The translations under genes were made by a program, and so were the position numbers. A stretch of DNA of 64,000 nucleotides from NCBI RefSeq assembly GCF_016406325.1, contig NZ_CP066370.1, positions 248,001 to 312,000 of the forward strand, given 5' to 3'. The notes beneath the pieces were generated by a model. The model saw only the letters and a program-made list of their open reading frames with translations. It had not been told where the DNA came from and made no database searches. The DNA comes from Shewanella putrefaciens (GTDB lineage: Bacteria > Pseudomonadota > Gammaproteobacteria > Enterobacterales > Shewanellaceae). Positions 37,482-50,207 of this stretch are shown here, piece after piece; within the stretch, counting starts at the first letter, position 1, and each line of letters starts with the position of its first letter.

Positions 37482-38603
37482 ATGTTTAGCGATTTTAAAA
37501 AGGATTTTTGTCTCGCCAATCCCGGTTATTTGTTGAGCCACTCCGTAGGGCGTCCACTTAAGTCTACCGAACAAGTCTTTAAAGAAGCATTTTTTGCACC
37601 ATGGCAGGACTCTGGGCGTGAACCTTGGGGACAATGGTTAAGCGTGATTGATGATTTTACCTTTGCTTTATCTAAGTTATTTAACGGTCACCAAAAAGAT
37701 TTTTGCCCTCAGGTTAATTTGTCGAGTGCGTTAGCAAAAATCCTGATGTCTTTGGCACGCCTAAACCGCGAACATGCCGTGGTGTTGATGAGTGAAATTG
37801 ATTTCCCTAGCATGGGTTTTGCTATTAAAAAGGCATTACCCGCCAGTTGTGAAGTGCGTTTTATTCCTAAAACGTTAGATATAACCGATGCCAATGTATG
37901 GGATGCCCATATGGGCTCGGATATCGATTTAGTGTTTGTTAGCCATGCATATTCCAATACTGGGCAGCAGGCTCCGCTTGCGAATATCTTGGCGATGGCA
38001 CGTCAATATGGCAGCTTAAGTGTGGTCGATGTTGCGCAATCCGCTGGAATTATTCCGCTTAATTTAGCTCAGTTACAACCTGACTTTTTGATAGGGTCGA
38101 GTGTGAAGTGGCTTTGCTCTGGCCCCGGAGCCGCTTACCTTTGGGTTAACCCTAGCATTATAGACAGTTGCCAACCTAAGGATGTGGGTTGGTTTAGCCA
38201 TGAAAATCCCTTTGAATTTAATATCCATGATTTTCGTTATCACAACTCGGCACTGCGTTTTTGGGGTGGAACGCCCTCTATTGCGCCCTATGCCATTGCC
38301 GCCCACAGTATTCATTATTTTGCCGATATAGGGGTTGAACAATTGCGTAAAGGGAACCAGCTATTGATTGATATCGTTGCCGAGGCGCTAGATCAAGAGT
38401 TTGTATCACCTAGAGAGATAGAAAAACGCAGTGGCACCTTAGTTTTGCAATTTGGTGAACAACAAGGGCAAATAATGGCAGCCCTTGCCAAGGCAAATAT
38501 CAGTGTGGATGCTCGTAGTATGGGGATACGTATTTCGCCGCATATTTATAATGATAAAGCCGATATTCAGTTGCTATTGAGTGTGATCAAGGCTCATCGC
38601 TAA
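37482..38603 (+). CDS. Kynureninase-like PLP-dependent enzyme
   Basis: 373 residues, fold-type I aminotransferase class V. The PLP Lys is in IGSSVKWLCSGPGAAYLWV, close to the kynureninase GxxYKYLNGGPG pattern, and the Asp holding the PLP pyridine is in LSVVDVAQSAG. It is shorter than typical kynureninase (about 410-465). Kynureninase hydrolyses kynurenine to anthranilate and alanine. The gene overlaps nothing but lies 4 bp after the PrnB-like gene, implying substrate relay. No formamidase is adjacent. Function as true kynureninase is inferred. Confidence 0.78.
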   Translation: MFSDFKKDFCLANPGYLLSHSVGRPLKSTEQVFKEAFFAPWQDSGREPWGQWLSVIDDFTFALSKLFNGHQKDFCPQVNLSSALAKILMSLARLNREHAVVLMSEIDFPSMGFAIKKALPASCEVRFIPKTLDITDANVWDAHMGSDIDLVFVSHAYSNTGQQAPLANILAMARQYGSLSVVDVAQSAGIIPLNLAQLQPDFLIGSSVKWLCSGPGAAYLWVNPSIIDSCQPKDVGWFSHENPFEFNIHDFRYHNSALRFWGGTPSIAPYAIAAHSIHYFADIGVEQLRKGNQLLIDIVAEALDQEFVSPREIEKRSGTLVLQFGEQQGQIMAALAKANISVDARSMGIRISPHIYNDKADIQLLLSVIKAHR

Positions 38604-38691
38604 CGTAAATGATTTAAAATGGCGGCGTTAACTCATCGTCACACAGGCAGCGGTGCTTGGATTTGAGGTTATTTATTGGGTGCGATCATGC

Positions 38692-39015
38692 TTAAATCTT
38701 GTAGTCATAGCGGCAGACCATAGGTCGTGGGGTGTGGAGCTTGGGATCGCTGGGCGTGATCGCTAAATCTGCAGGTAGCATAACAGCGTCGACGAGCAGC
38801 GCACTGCCCATATCCACCAGAGTCAGCGGGATGGTAAAGAGCAGCAAGGGCGGGGCCGCCAACGCGGAGATAACCATACACTCCTCGCCATTATCAACAG
38901 CCGTTTGTACACTAGAGAAAGAATGACCCCAAGTTGAATTTTCTCCCATCCTCGATGTTATTGTCGCACATCCAGTCAGAGAACAGCACACGACCGACCA
39001 AATCAACCAACGCAT
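38692..39015 (-). CDS. YceK/YidQ-family lipoprotein
   Basis: 107 residues from ATG 39015. A lipoprotein signal ends in the lipobox LTGC (Cys about 16). The rest has a YceK/YidQ-like pattern (PLTLVDMGSALLVDAVMLPADL). Envelope lipoprotein of unknown function. It stands alone, convergent with the kynureninase-like gene. Confidence 0.78.
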   Translation of the reverse strand: MRWLIWSVVCCSLTGCATITSRMGENSTWGHSFSSVQTAVDNGEECMVISALAAPPLLLFTIPLTLVDMGSALLVDAVMLPADLAITPSDPKLHTPRPMVCRYDYKI

Positions 39016-39772
39016 AACCACTCCATTGTTTATATGTGAAAAACTGCATTGCTTCGGTATGATCTACTCACTTGATCAACTGAGAGCGTCAGTGGTGTGG
39101 AACCAGATCTGATTTCATTCGATGCCAATCTTTTCTGTTTCAACAACTTGGCATTCTAACTATATGATTATATCTGTCAATTATTCATCAACAGAAACGA
39201 GAGACAACCAAGCTCAATAACCTAGTTGTTAACGGCGACTCTTGTTTTGGATAAGTATTATACCAATCACATTAAATATCTCATCAGTTCAGAGCCTCAC
39301 AAGCATCTCAATCCAAGGCGCATTGACGCAGAAATGGTATTCCCTTTTAAGTCAATGCAACACCGGAGTGGGATGCTTGTGTGGCTCCCGAAGGGCGGGT
39401 TTCAACGCGCTTTATACTGCGTTTAAGGCTTTCGACAGAGCACCACTATGCCTTCAAGCCTTCGCCTTGTCTAAAGTGCGTTGAACTCCCGCTGAATGAA
39501 CAGATATTTAATACGATTGGTATTAATCATGGAGGTTTGTTTGCCGCGCCCTCGCAGAACTTTGATAAGTTTTGAACATACTCTTTAAAATCAGTCTCTA
39601 CTTCCCTCGCTGGCCATCTAGCGACTTTTATTACTTTCCTTAAAACTGTTTCAGTAAATATTCGCTTGAGGGTAGGCCGAGAGCATATTATGTTGCTGAT
39701 TTAAAATGGATGGCTGGATTTACTGTTTGGCGATGGCCACGCTACAAGTAGAGTCTACCGAGAGGTAACAGG
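39016..39772. other. 757-bp gene-free region hosting a MITE-like element
   Basis: Short frames here do not look coding. The element at 39260-39523 fills the centre. The remaining flanks hold nothing recognised besides the ribosome site (GAGGTAACAGG) of the next gene. Confidence 0.6.
39260..39523. mobile_element. MITE-like element with 22-bp terminal inverted repeats
   Basis: 264 bp. The left end starts ATACCAATCACATTAAATAT and the right end is its complement except for two bases (AC versus GT at positions 10-11). TA dinucleotides border both ends. No transposase is inside. Similar palindrome-ended repeats are common in Shewanella genomes, as I recall. Confidence 0.75.
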
Positions 39773-40645
39773 ATGAACAATAAAGCAGCGCCGCAGCAGT
39801 CGGCGTCGACAGAGCAAGAGACACAACCGTTGGACGACAGTCGGTATGAAGACCTGCCGCGCAGTGAATATCTGCAACTGCCCAAAGAGGAGCAAGACCA
39901 GCTCTATCAACTGCGCCAACAGCGGGTACGCGAGGCACCGACCCTCTATGAGTGGGATATTCGGGTGGCGACTGTGTATGGCATTGGGTGGATCATGGTC
40001 CTTATTCCGTGCGGGATTACGGCTCTAGTTGGGTTGGTGACATACTGGTATGGATTTGAGCAATGGTATTATTTTCTCATCATAGTGATGATTTTTGGGC
40101 CATTCATGCGCTACCTCTGGTTGGCCGACAAACAGTACCATTATCGGCTCACCTCCGAGGGTTTAGTTACCACCTATCATGACGCGATTCCGGATGCGGC
40201 TTACGCGGTAGTGCGGGGGCTGGCTTGGTTTGGGGTGGTGGTTTGTATTGTCGGTGTGGCCTTTTTAGGCCCAGCAGCGCTGATTGGTGCAGGCGGAATG
40301 GCTCTGGGGGCATTTTTCTTTACTGGTTTTAAAAATGTAGAAACCACCTCAATAAGTGCTATCAAGCGTGGACATCCCCACATGATAAAAGTGACCCACA
40401 AGAGGCCATATATATCGTGTGATACAGACAGGTTTTATTTCGGATATTATTCAAATCTCGACTGTTATTGCCATCCCGAAGATATGCATAAAGTGTTGTC
40501 GCTACTGATGAAGCAATTACCGGGGTCGGAACTCTTTTTATTGAAAAATGAACGAATAGTTGGCGTCTCTAAAGTTGGCACCCGTGACGGTGAACCAGTC
40601 CAACTGTCAGATTTTGACCCTGAGAATACTCTGCCGGTTGAATAA
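39773..40645 (+). CDS. Hypothetical membrane protein
   Basis: 290 residues, not recognised. A charged Gln/Glu-rich N-terminus (1-58) precedes three or four membrane helices (about 68-90, 97-112, 143-165, 168-186), and a soluble C-terminal part (190-290). The segment RLTSEGLVTTYHDAIPDAAYAVVRG resembles a PH-like or YdbT-type membrane-associated unit. ATG 39773 follows GAGGTAACAGG. No functional context is visible. Confidence 0.7.
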   Translation: MNNKAAPQQSASTEQETQPLDDSRYEDLPRSEYLQLPKEEQDQLYQLRQQRVREAPTLYEWDIRVATVYGIGWIMVLIPCGITALVGLVTYWYGFEQWYYFLIIVMIFGPFMRYLWLADKQYHYRLTSEGLVTTYHDAIPDAAYAVVRGLAWFGVVVCIVGVAFLGPAALIGAGGMALGAFFFTGFKNVETTSISAIKRGHPHMIKVTHKRPYISCDTDRFYFGYYSNLDCYCHPEDMHKVLSLLMKQLPGSELFLLKNERIVGVSKVGTRDGEPVQLSDFDPENTLPVE

Positions 40646-40875
40646 AGCGTGGACACTTAACAATAATGGCGCGGTAGTTAACTTTCGACTATATAGGTGG
40701 TTTTATGCCGCACACCCGTTTAATTTAGATTGTTTTTTAACCATCTATCTCTACTGTTGCCGCGGTGTCTGGCGTGCCTTCTCTGAATGATAAAAGAGTG
40801 GTTGGCGATGATGCCTATTTAGAGAACAACGCGATGATTGAATCAGAATCAAAGTTGTATATACCTTCAAAATAC
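40646..40875. other. Intergenic region before the glnA terminator
   Basis: About 230 bp between convergent genes, no feature recognised. A 76-codon frame overlapping it is not supported. Confidence 0.4.
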
Positions 40876-40910
40876 AAAAAGCCCCGATAGCGTTGCTATA
40901 GAGGCTTTTA
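40876..40910 (-). terminator. Terminator of glnA
   Basis: On the minus strand AAAAGCCTC...GCTAT pairs with the complementary half ATAGC...GGGCTTTTT with small bulges, followed by T. It lies 50 bp past the glnA stop. Confidence 0.75.
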
Positions 40911-40960
40911 TATTTTCTGTATCAATTACATAAAGCGAGCTGGTTGTATAGCGCTAGCCA

Positions 40961-42370
40961 TTACAGACTGTAGTACATTTCAAACTCTAATGGGTGAGTT
41001 GTACGTGCTACACGCTCAGCTTCAGCAGTTTTCAGTGCAATGTAAGACTGGATAAAATCTTCGCTGAATACGCCGCCACGGGTTAAGAACTCATGGTCTG
41101 CTTGCAGGTTTTCAAGGGCGTTTTCTAATGAAGTGGCCACTTGTGGGATTTCAGCCGCTTCTTCGGCTGGCAGATCGTACAAGTCTTTGTCCATCGCTTC
41201 GCCTGGGTGGATCTTGTTTTGGATACCGTCAAGACCTGCCATCAGCAGTGCAGCAAAACCTAAGTATGGGTTTGCATGTGGATCTGGGAAGCGTGCTTCG
41301 ATACGGCGGCCTTTAGGGCTTGGTACCACTGGAATACGGATTGATGCAGAGCGGTTACGGGCAGAGTAAGCCAACATAACAGGTGCTTCAAAATGTGGCA
41401 CTAAACGCTTGTAAGAGTTAGTGCTTGGGTTAGTGAAAGCGTTCAGCGCGCGAGCGTGCTTGATGATACCACCGATATAGTACAGAGCGGTTTCACTCAG
41501 GCCAGCGTATTTGTCACCTGCGAACAGGTTAACGCCATCTTTAGATAAAGATTGGTGAACGTGCATGCCGCTACCGTTGTCGCCAACGATTGGCTTAGGC
41601 ATGAAAGTCGCTGTCTTGCCGTAGGCGTGAGCCATGTTGTGTACTACGTACTTCAGAATTTGGATTTCGTCCGCTTTCTTAGTTAGCGTGTTAAAACGGG
41701 TAGCGATTTCGTTTTGACCCGCAGTCGCCACTTCGTGGTGATGCGCTTCAACCACTTGGCCCATTTCTTCAAGCACTAAACACATAGCGCTACGTAAGTC
41801 CTGTGATGAGTCAACAGGTGCAACTGGGAAATAACCGCCTTTAACGAATGGACGGTGACCTGTGTTGCCACCTTCGTAGCTTGTACCTGAGTTCCAAGCC
41901 GCTTCTTTAGCGTCGATCTTAACGAAACAACCTGACATGTCAGTACCGAAACGGACATCGTCAAAGAGGAAGAATTCTGGTTCTGGGCCAATCAATACAG
42001 TGTCAGCGATACCGGTAGAGCGTAGGTATTCTTCCGCTTTTTTAGCGATAGAACGTGGATCACGGTCGTAACCTGTCATTGTGCCTGGCTCTAGAATGTC
42101 ACAGCGGATCAAGGCTGTGGTTTCTTCGGTGAAGGGATCCAGTACAAAAGTGGTTGGATCTGGCATCAGTACCATGTCTGATTCGTTAATGCCTTTCCAG
42201 CCTGCAATTGAAGAGCCGTCAAACATTTTACCGTCTTCGAAGAAGTCAGCATCTACTTGATGAGTAGGAATAGATACATGCTGCTCTTTACCTTTGGTGT
42301 CGGTAAAACGTAAATCAACAAACTTAACTTCTAATTCTTCAAGTTGCTTTAAAACTGATTCAACTGACAT
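40961..42370 (-). CDS. glnA: Glutamine synthetase type I
   Basis: 469 residues from ATG 42370 (GGAGG upstream), identical in length to E. coli GlnA. Conserved motifs: [18 protein letters not shown], the latch [10 protein letters not shown], and the adenylylation segment DKDLYDLP with the target Tyr near 397. It makes glutamine from glutamate, ammonia and ATP as a cytosolic dodecamer. In enteric bacteria glnLG follow glnA directly; here they are 37 kb away, and glnA is monocistronic. A sigma-54 promoter and NtrC site lie upstream. Confidence 0.98.
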   Translation of the reverse strand: MSVESVLKQLEELEVKFVDLRFTDTKGKEQHVSIPTHQVDADFFEDGKMFDGSSIAGWKGINESDMVLMPDPTTFVLDPFTEETTALIRCDILEPGTMTGYDRDPRSIAKKAEEYLRSTGIADTVLIGPEPEFFLFDDVRFGTDMSGCFVKIDAKEAAWNSGTSYEGGNTGHRPFVKGGYFPVAPVDSSQDLRSAMCLVLEEMGQVVEAHHHEVATAGQNEIATRFNTLTKKADEIQILKYVVHNMAHAYGKTATFMPKPIVGDNGSGMHVHQSLSKDGVNLFAGDKYAGLSETALYYIGGIIKHARALNAFTNPSTNSYKRLVPHFEAPVMLAYSARNRSASIRIPVVPSPKGRRIEARFPDPHANPYLGFAALLMAGLDGIQNKIHPGEAMDKDLYDLPAEEAAEIPQVATSLENALENLQADHEFLTRGGVFSEDFIQSYIALKTAEAERVARTTHPLEFEMYYSL

Positions 42371-42459
42371 TCTCAAGCCTCCGGTAGGGTAAAGGGATGA
42401 CCCTTCTTATAATCTTTTAACTCAAGTGTATATTACTGAGCCAAACTTACGAGCTATAT

Positions 42460-42476
42460 AGCGATATCCATGCCAA
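42460..42476 (-). promoter_or_regulatory. Sigma-54 promoter of glnA
   Basis: On the minus strand TTGGCATGGATATCGCT fits the -24/-12 consensus (TTGGCAC-N5-TTGCT) with GG and GC separated by exactly 10 bp. It is about 90 bp upstream of the glnA start. Confidence 0.75.
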
Positions 42477-42537
42477 CAATGTAACGTGTTGATAATTAAT
42501 GGCTATAAAAAACATTGCACTAAATTGATTTTACAAA

Positions 42538-42554
42538 TGCACTATGATGGTGCG
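42538..42554. promoter_or_regulatory. NtrC binding site upstream of glnA
   Basis: TGCACT-N5-GGTGCG, two deviations from the NtrC consensus, centred about 85 bp upstream of the sigma-54 promoter -12 element. Two weaker GGTGC half-sites follow at 42572 and 42590, making an enhancer-like array. Confidence 0.72.
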
Positions 42555-42599
42555 TTTGTGTGTGGCATTTTGGTGCATAAATCTATTTTGGTGCGCAGT

Positions 42600-43403
42600 G
42601 GCAATACGCCCTAATGCTAACGACACTGTCGTTTTTTGCATGTTACTGACACGGGTTAGAGTCTAAGTGACTCATTTAATAATACGACTCAACACAACAA
42701 GATTTACTTTTATGACAGTGTGCATGATAGGTCTTACACATAACATACAGAGAACAGGGCGCTAATTCTAATCCTATTGTGAGATTATTTTTTGGCCATA
42801 TTAATGTCATAAAATAATGTGAAAGTAACAGGCTAAGGTTCTAATCATAGCCGTGTGCAAAATTATAATAGGTGTTTAAGATCATGTTATTAGCACTAGC
42901 TTCGTTCTCTAGAGCGAAATAAGTTTATGGCTTATGAGCCTGTAGCGTTTAGATGAAATGTTGTGGAAGGCGAGTTGTAAAGATGCGGTGTATTTAACCT
43001 GTGTACTCATCTGTTGTCTATACCCTGTCATTGCGGATTTAGCATTCCAAAATCTTTGGGAATAGTGTGTGACAGTATCTGGATATTGCGATGGAAATGC
43101 GTACTCTTGTGAGCGCGCCATAAGATGAAGAATAGTGAATTCAGCTGGTTAACTTATGAGTATTTGCCAAAAACGGCCATTTATTTGCGCTTTTACGGTG
43201 CGACTAGACTATTCGGCTTAGTGTGTTGCCAAACGAGAAGCCCTTTGCCAAGGTGTATTGTTTTATAAGTGTTCAAAAATAATCCTGTGCGCCAAGGCCG
43301 CTCTGGAGTAGAATGGCACGCTTTTTTATGGCGACTCAACGTAGATTGCTGTAACGAATATTGTAATATCCCCTATTTTTGTTTGATGGTAAGAGGTTTA
43401 TCC
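42600..43403. other. Long gene-free region between glnA and typA
   Basis: About 800 bp without a supported gene; a minus-strand 70-codon frame (42909-43121) has no ribosome site. It must contain the typA promoter. AT-rich and otherwise featureless to me. Confidence 0.5.
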
Positions 43404-45215
43404 GTGCTAGAGAATTTACGTAACATCGCCATTATTGCACACGTTGACCATGGCAAAACGACCCTGGTAGACAAGTTGCTGTCGCAATCAGGAACCCTTG
43501 CAACCCGGGGAGAAGCTACTGAGCGGGTGATGGACTCCAACGATCTTGAGAAGGAACGTGGAATCACGATTCTGGCAAAGAATACTGCCATCAAGTGGAA
43601 CGATTATCGTATCAACATCGTTGATACCCCAGGCCACGCCGACTTCGGTGGTGAGGTTGAACGTGTTCTGTCTATGGTTGACTCAGTATTATTGCTGGTT
43701 GATGCCGTTGATGGTCCAATGCCACAGACTCGCTTCGTAACCAAAAAAGCGTTCGCCCAAGGCCTAAAGCCAATCGTTGTTATCAACAAAATTGACCGTC
43801 CAGGTGCTCGCCCTGATTGGGTTATCGACCAAGTGTTCGACCTGTTCGACAACTTAGGTGCGACCGACGAACAATTAGATTTCCCAATCGTTTACGCTTC
43901 AGCGTTAAACGGTTTTGCAACTTTAGATCCAGATGTCGTCAGTGAAGATATGACGCCACTGTTCCAAACTATCGTTGAAAAAGTCTCTTTCCCTGATGCT
44001 GACGCCGATGGCGCGTTCCAGATGCAAATTTCACAGCTCGATTACAACTCTTATGTAGGTGTGATCGGTGTGGGCCGTATCAATCGTGGTAGCATCAAAA
44101 CTAACCAACAAGTGACTATCATCGGTGCCGATGGTAAGACGCGTAACGGTAAAATGGGCCAAGTATTAGGTTACATGGGCCTTGACCGTACTGAGGTTGA
44201 GGTTGCTAATGCTGGCGATATCGTGGCGATTACGGGTTTAGGCGAGCTGAAAATCTCTGATACTGTCTGTGCTGCTGGTAATGTAGAAGCGCTGCCGCCA
44301 CTGTCTGTTGATGAGCCTACACTGACCATGACTTTCCAAGTCAACACTTCACCTTTCGCAGGTAAAGAAGGTAAGTATGTGACTTCACGTAACATTCTTG
44401 AGCGTTTACAACAAGAATTAGTCCACAACGTGGCACTGCGTGTTGAAGAAACTGACAGCCCAGATCGCTTCCGCGTATCAGGCCGTGGTGAATTGCATTT
44501 ATCAATTTTGATTGAAAACATGCGTCGCGAAGGTTACGAGTTAGCCGTATCACGTCCAGAAGTGATTCTGAAAACCATCGACGGTGAACTGTGTGAACCA
44601 TTTGAAACGTTGACCGTTGACGTTGAAGAAGAACATCAAGGCACAGTGATCGAGAAGTTGGGTACCCGTAAAGCTGAAATGAAAGATATGCAGCTTGATG
44701 GTAAAGGTCGTGTACGTATCGACTTTATCATCCCAAGCCGTGGTTTGATTGGTTTCCAAACTGAGTTTATGACTGCTACTTCAGGTACTGGTTTAATCTA
44801 CCACTCGTTCGACCATTACGGTCCACATAAAGGTGGCGATATTGGTCAACGCGCTAACGGCGTATTGATCTCTAACGCAACGGGTAAGGCGTTGACCTTC
44901 GCACTGTTCGGTCTACAGGATCGTGGTCGTCTCTTTATCGGCCATGCGGCTGAAGTCTACGAAGGCCAAGTAGTTGGTATCCACGCTCGCTCAAACGATC
45001 TAACAGTTAACTGTTTGAAAGGTAAGCAGCTAACCAACATGCGCGCCTCTGGTACTGACGAAGCGCAAGTGCTGACTACGCCAATTACCATGACGCTTGA
45101 GCAAGCGCTTGAGTTTATTGATGATGACGAATTAGTTGAAGTGACGCCGAAAAGCATCCGTGTTCGTAAGAGACACTTGACTGAAAACGATCGTAAGCGC
45201 AATAACCGCGGTTAA
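43404..45215 (+). CDS. typA: Ribosome-associated GTPase BipA/TypA
   Basis: 603 residues from GTG 43404, the family-standard beginning ([20 protein letters not shown]); the frame is open further upstream but that part is not conserved. GTPase motifs: G1 AHVDHGKT, G3 DTPGHADF, G4 NKID. Elongation-factor domains II, III and V follow, and the BipA-specific C-terminal domain ends with [12 protein letters not shown]. It assists 50S ribosome assembly and adaptation to cold and stress. Followed by a strong terminator. Confidence 0.97.
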   Translation: MLENLRNIAIIAHVDHGKTTLVDKLLSQSGTLATRGEATERVMDSNDLEKERGITILAKNTAIKWNDYRINIVDTPGHADFGGEVERVLSMVDSVLLLVDAVDGPMPQTRFVTKKAFAQGLKPIVVINKIDRPGARPDWVIDQVFDLFDNLGATDEQLDFPIVYASALNGFATLDPDVVSEDMTPLFQTIVEKVSFPDADADGAFQMQISQLDYNSYVGVIGVGRINRGSIKTNQQVTIIGADGKTRNGKMGQVLGYMGLDRTEVEVANAGDIVAITGLGELKISDTVCAAGNVEALPPLSVDEPTLTMTFQVNTSPFAGKEGKYVTSRNILERLQQELVHNVALRVEETDSPDRFRVSGRGELHLSILIENMRREGYELAVSRPEVILKTIDGELCEPFETLTVDVEEEHQGTVIEKLGTRKAEMKDMQLDGKGRVRIDFIIPSRGLIGFQTEFMTATSGTGLIYHSFDHYGPHKGGDIGQRANGVLISNATGKALTFALFGLQDRGRLFIGHAAEVYEGQVVGIHARSNDLTVNCLKGKQLTNMRASGTDEAQVLTTPITMTLEQALEFIDDDELVEVTPKSIRVRKRHLTENDRKRNNRG

Positions 45216-45248
45216 CAAGAGCGGCTTACTTCGGTGAGCCACCTTATG

Positions 45249-45285
45249 AAAGCCCCGTTAAAGAAATTTGACGGGGCTTTTTTAT
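45249..45285 (+). terminator. Terminator of typA
   Basis: AAAGCCCCGT pairs with ACGGGGCTTT over a 12-nt loop, followed by TTTTATTTT. Confidence 0.87.
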
Positions 45286-45286
45286 T

Positions 45287-46327
45287 TTACGTTTCAAGCT
45301 TGTTCACTGATGGCGACATATAACGTATACAATTACGACCTGCCGATTTGGCAAGATAAAGCGCGGCATCTGCTTGGCGTACCAATTCTAAGGCGCTGTG
45401 TTGCTCTGAGGGCTCTATACAGGTGACACCAAGACTCACAGTGACTGTACCAAGGTCGGTTTTGACATGGGGGATAGCAAGCGATTGGATAAGTTGATGA
45501 ATGTATTGCGCCGTATCGAGTGCTGTTTGCTGATCTGTATTGGGGAGTAAAATGACAAATTCTTCACCGCCATAGCGTGCAACCAATTCACCCGCCCGAC
45601 GACCTGACTGAGATAACCCCTTAGCCAGTAGTTTAAGGCAGTCATCTCCAGCGAGATGACCATAGTGGTCATTAAACAATTTAAAGTGGTCAATATCGAG
45701 CATGATTAGCGCGAGTGGTGCACTGCTGCGTTGTCCGCGGCTCCATTCCATTTGCAGTATATGGTCAAAGAGCCTACGGTTACCAATATTGGTTAAGCCG
45801 TCTGTGTTACTCAGTTTTTCTAATCGACTGTTTGCTTCTGCCAATTCACGGGTGCGCGCTTCAATCATAGACTCAAGTTCGCGATTCCTTTCTTCTAGGC
45901 TCGTCATGGGGTAGATCTCCCCGTTATTGGCTAAACCATATGGTATAGATATGCCGCTATGGGCAATTTTCCAATCCTTGTTTTCTTGATGAAAAATGAG
46001 CACTAACCTTGCGGTTTCTTGGCAGAGTATTGATTCAGGGATCGGCAAATGTATATGGAAAAAAGCGGTAACAACAAGGATATCCTCTGCAAGATCCTGC
46101 AATGATAAATCTAGCATTTCGATGTGGATCCGCTCTGGTACTTGTGCAAAGTCTTGGCGAGTAATTCGTATCCACTCTTCTTTATTCGTGATCAGAACAT
46201 CACTACTGCCCGCATAACCACTAAAATTATCGCTAAAACGCGTCGTGAGCTTGTCATTCCGTGAGGAGTACATCTCAATATATTCGTCAAAAAGTGATTG
46301 CATAAGTTGCAGGCGTCTCTGTCGCAT
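45287..46327 (-). CDS. Soluble NTF2-like/GGDEF diguanylate cyclase
   Basis: 346 residues, no membrane segment. Residues 1-135 look like a SnoaL/NTF2-like fold (ARLVLIFHQENKDWKIAHSGIS). A coiled coil (about 142-175) leads to the GGDEF domain, with LDIDHFKLFND and active loop GGEEF at 253-257. The I-site position reads RAGE (244-247) instead of RxxD, which may still bind product weakly. Cyclic-di-GMP synthesis with an NTF2-like sensor is inferred. Convergent with typA, monocistronic. Confidence 0.88.
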   Translation of the reverse strand: MRQRRLQLMQSLFDEYIEMYSSRNDKLTTRFSDNFSGYAGSSDVLITNKEEWIRITRQDFAQVPERIHIEMLDLSLQDLAEDILVVTAFFHIHLPIPESILCQETARLVLIFHQENKDWKIAHSGISIPYGLANNGEIYPMTSLEERNRELESMIEARTRELAEANSRLEKLSNTDGLTNIGNRRLFDHILQMEWSRGQRSSAPLALIMLDIDHFKLFNDHYGHLAGDDCLKLLAKGLSQSGRRAGELVARYGGEEFVILLPNTDQQTALDTAQYIHQLIQSLAIPHVKTDLGTVTVSLGVTCIEPSEQHSALELVRQADAALYLAKSAGRNCIRYMSPSVNKLET

Positions 46328-48922
<2,595 letters not shown>

Positions 48923-48944
48923 TGGCTGAGTATTGAGATAAAAC

Positions 48945-48978
48945 AAACAAGGTGCAGTTGAGCTGCACCTTGTTTTTT
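48945..48978. terminator. Bidirectional terminator between katG and polyferredoxin gene
   Basis: AAACAAGGTGCAG / CTGCACCTTGTTT, 13-bp perfect stem with TTGAG loop; T-rich on both exits. Confidence 0.9.
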
Positions 48979-48992
48979 ATGTCAAACTTAGC

Positions 48993-50207
48993 TTAATGCC
49001 CGACTCTATCTATGACTTTAATAAGTTCCATCCGAATATTATCTGGAGTTTGGCTATGCCAAAAACCGCCTAAATAGGCCCCAAGTGGTAATGCAAATAA
49101 TGCCAGTAGTACCAGTGCGAGTAATCCTTTATGGCCCAATCGGTGGCCAGATTTGAGACTCAAGCCAAGCGCCGCTGATTTAGGGCAGGCGGCAACGCAG
49201 CGCATACAGGCCTGACACTCATCACTGCGAACCGTAGTTTTAGTGTGCACTATGATATTTGCAGGGCAGGCGCGGGTACATTTATCACATTTCATTCCTT
49301 TGGCGTCGATCAAGCAGTGCTGAGTATCTCGGCGGATTTTAAGTGGGCTTGCAAAGCTTAAAATCCCAAGCATGGCACCATAGGGGCACAAATAACGGCA
49401 GAATCCCTGACGACGCCATGCGGCTAACGCGAGGATCAATCCAAAGCATAACAGGGTGACAAGTCCTGGCGTGATAAAAAACAGTGCCATCTTTAAGTCG
49501 GCGATTTTATGGTAATTCCCTTCAAGATAGTAGGGTATAGTTTGGGCTGGCATGCCGATCACGATATAGCAGAGTGCGAACAATAAGAGATACTTGAGCA
49601 TTCGCAGTGGCCAATCGAGCCAAGCGGGTGGGGCTAATTCCGCTTTAATAAAGCGTTTTCTAAATGCATAGAGATATTCCCCTGCTAAACCTAATGGGCA
49701 AGCCCATCCACAAAATGCTCGCTTGCAGAGCAAACCCGTGACTAAGACTGCAGCCAACATAACCGCCGCCGCAGGATGGGTTTGATCCCACAAATTGAGA
49801 CTAATAATGGCCTTAAGCTCAATGCCACCCGCTATGGGTAAGAAAGCATCCACCACATCGGGACGCATTAGCCAAGGTGTTATGCCTTGTTTCAGTAATA
49901 TCGTGTTAATGGTGTATTGGATAGCTACCAAAAGTAAGGACAGTGCTAAAAGATGCTGAGTACCTTCACGCAAGGTATTGATTTTAATTTCTTGCTTTAA
50001 GGAGTCTGGTGCAAATTTGTTAACGGCAAAAGCCGCAGGTAATGCAATCAGTAAACCTAGAGCTAAGGGCCAATATAGGCTAATGGCGACGGCAGCTAAA
50101 CTACACAAGAGGGTGGCGATAGCTCCCCACTTTTGGCCGCTCCAATAACTAAGAGAAGCGAGATACATCAATGCCAACATCAACGTGAGTGATTCGATAA
50201 AAGTCAT
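48993..50207 (-). CDS. NapH/NosR-like membrane polyferredoxin
   Basis: 404 residues with about eight membrane helices. Two CxxxCP motifs of the NapH/NosR/CcoG group are present, in CGWACPLG and CRYLCPYG. Two 4Fe-4S clusters follow in CDKCTRACPANI and CQACMRCVAACPKS. It probably moves electrons between the quinone pool and an unidentified partner at the inner membrane. No nap or nos genes adjoin. A tandem heptamer repeat lies about 210 bp upstream of its start. Confidence 0.87.
   Translation of the reverse strand: MTFIESLTLMLALMYLASLSYWSGQKWGAIATLLCSLAAVAISLYWPLALGLLIALPAAFAVNKFAPDSLKQEIKINTLREGTQHLLALSLLLVAIQYTINTILLKQGITPWLMRPDVVDAFLPIAGGIELKAIISLNLWDQTHPAAAVMLAAVLVTGLLCKRAFCGWACPLGLAGEYLYAFRKRFIKAELAPPAWLDWPLRMLKYLLLFALCYIVIGMPAQTIPYYLEGNYHKIADLKMALFFITPGLVTLLCFGLILALAAWRRQGFCRYLCPYGAMLGILSFASPLKIRRDTQHCLIDAKGMKCDKCTRACPANIIVHTKTTVRSDECQACMRCVAACPKSAALGLSLKSGHRLGHKGLLALVLLALFALPLGAYLGGFWHSQTPDNIRMELIKVIDRVGH

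Noticed and set aside
42909..43121. 70-codon minus-strand frame between glnA and typA
   Set aside because: No ribosome site or recognisable motifs.
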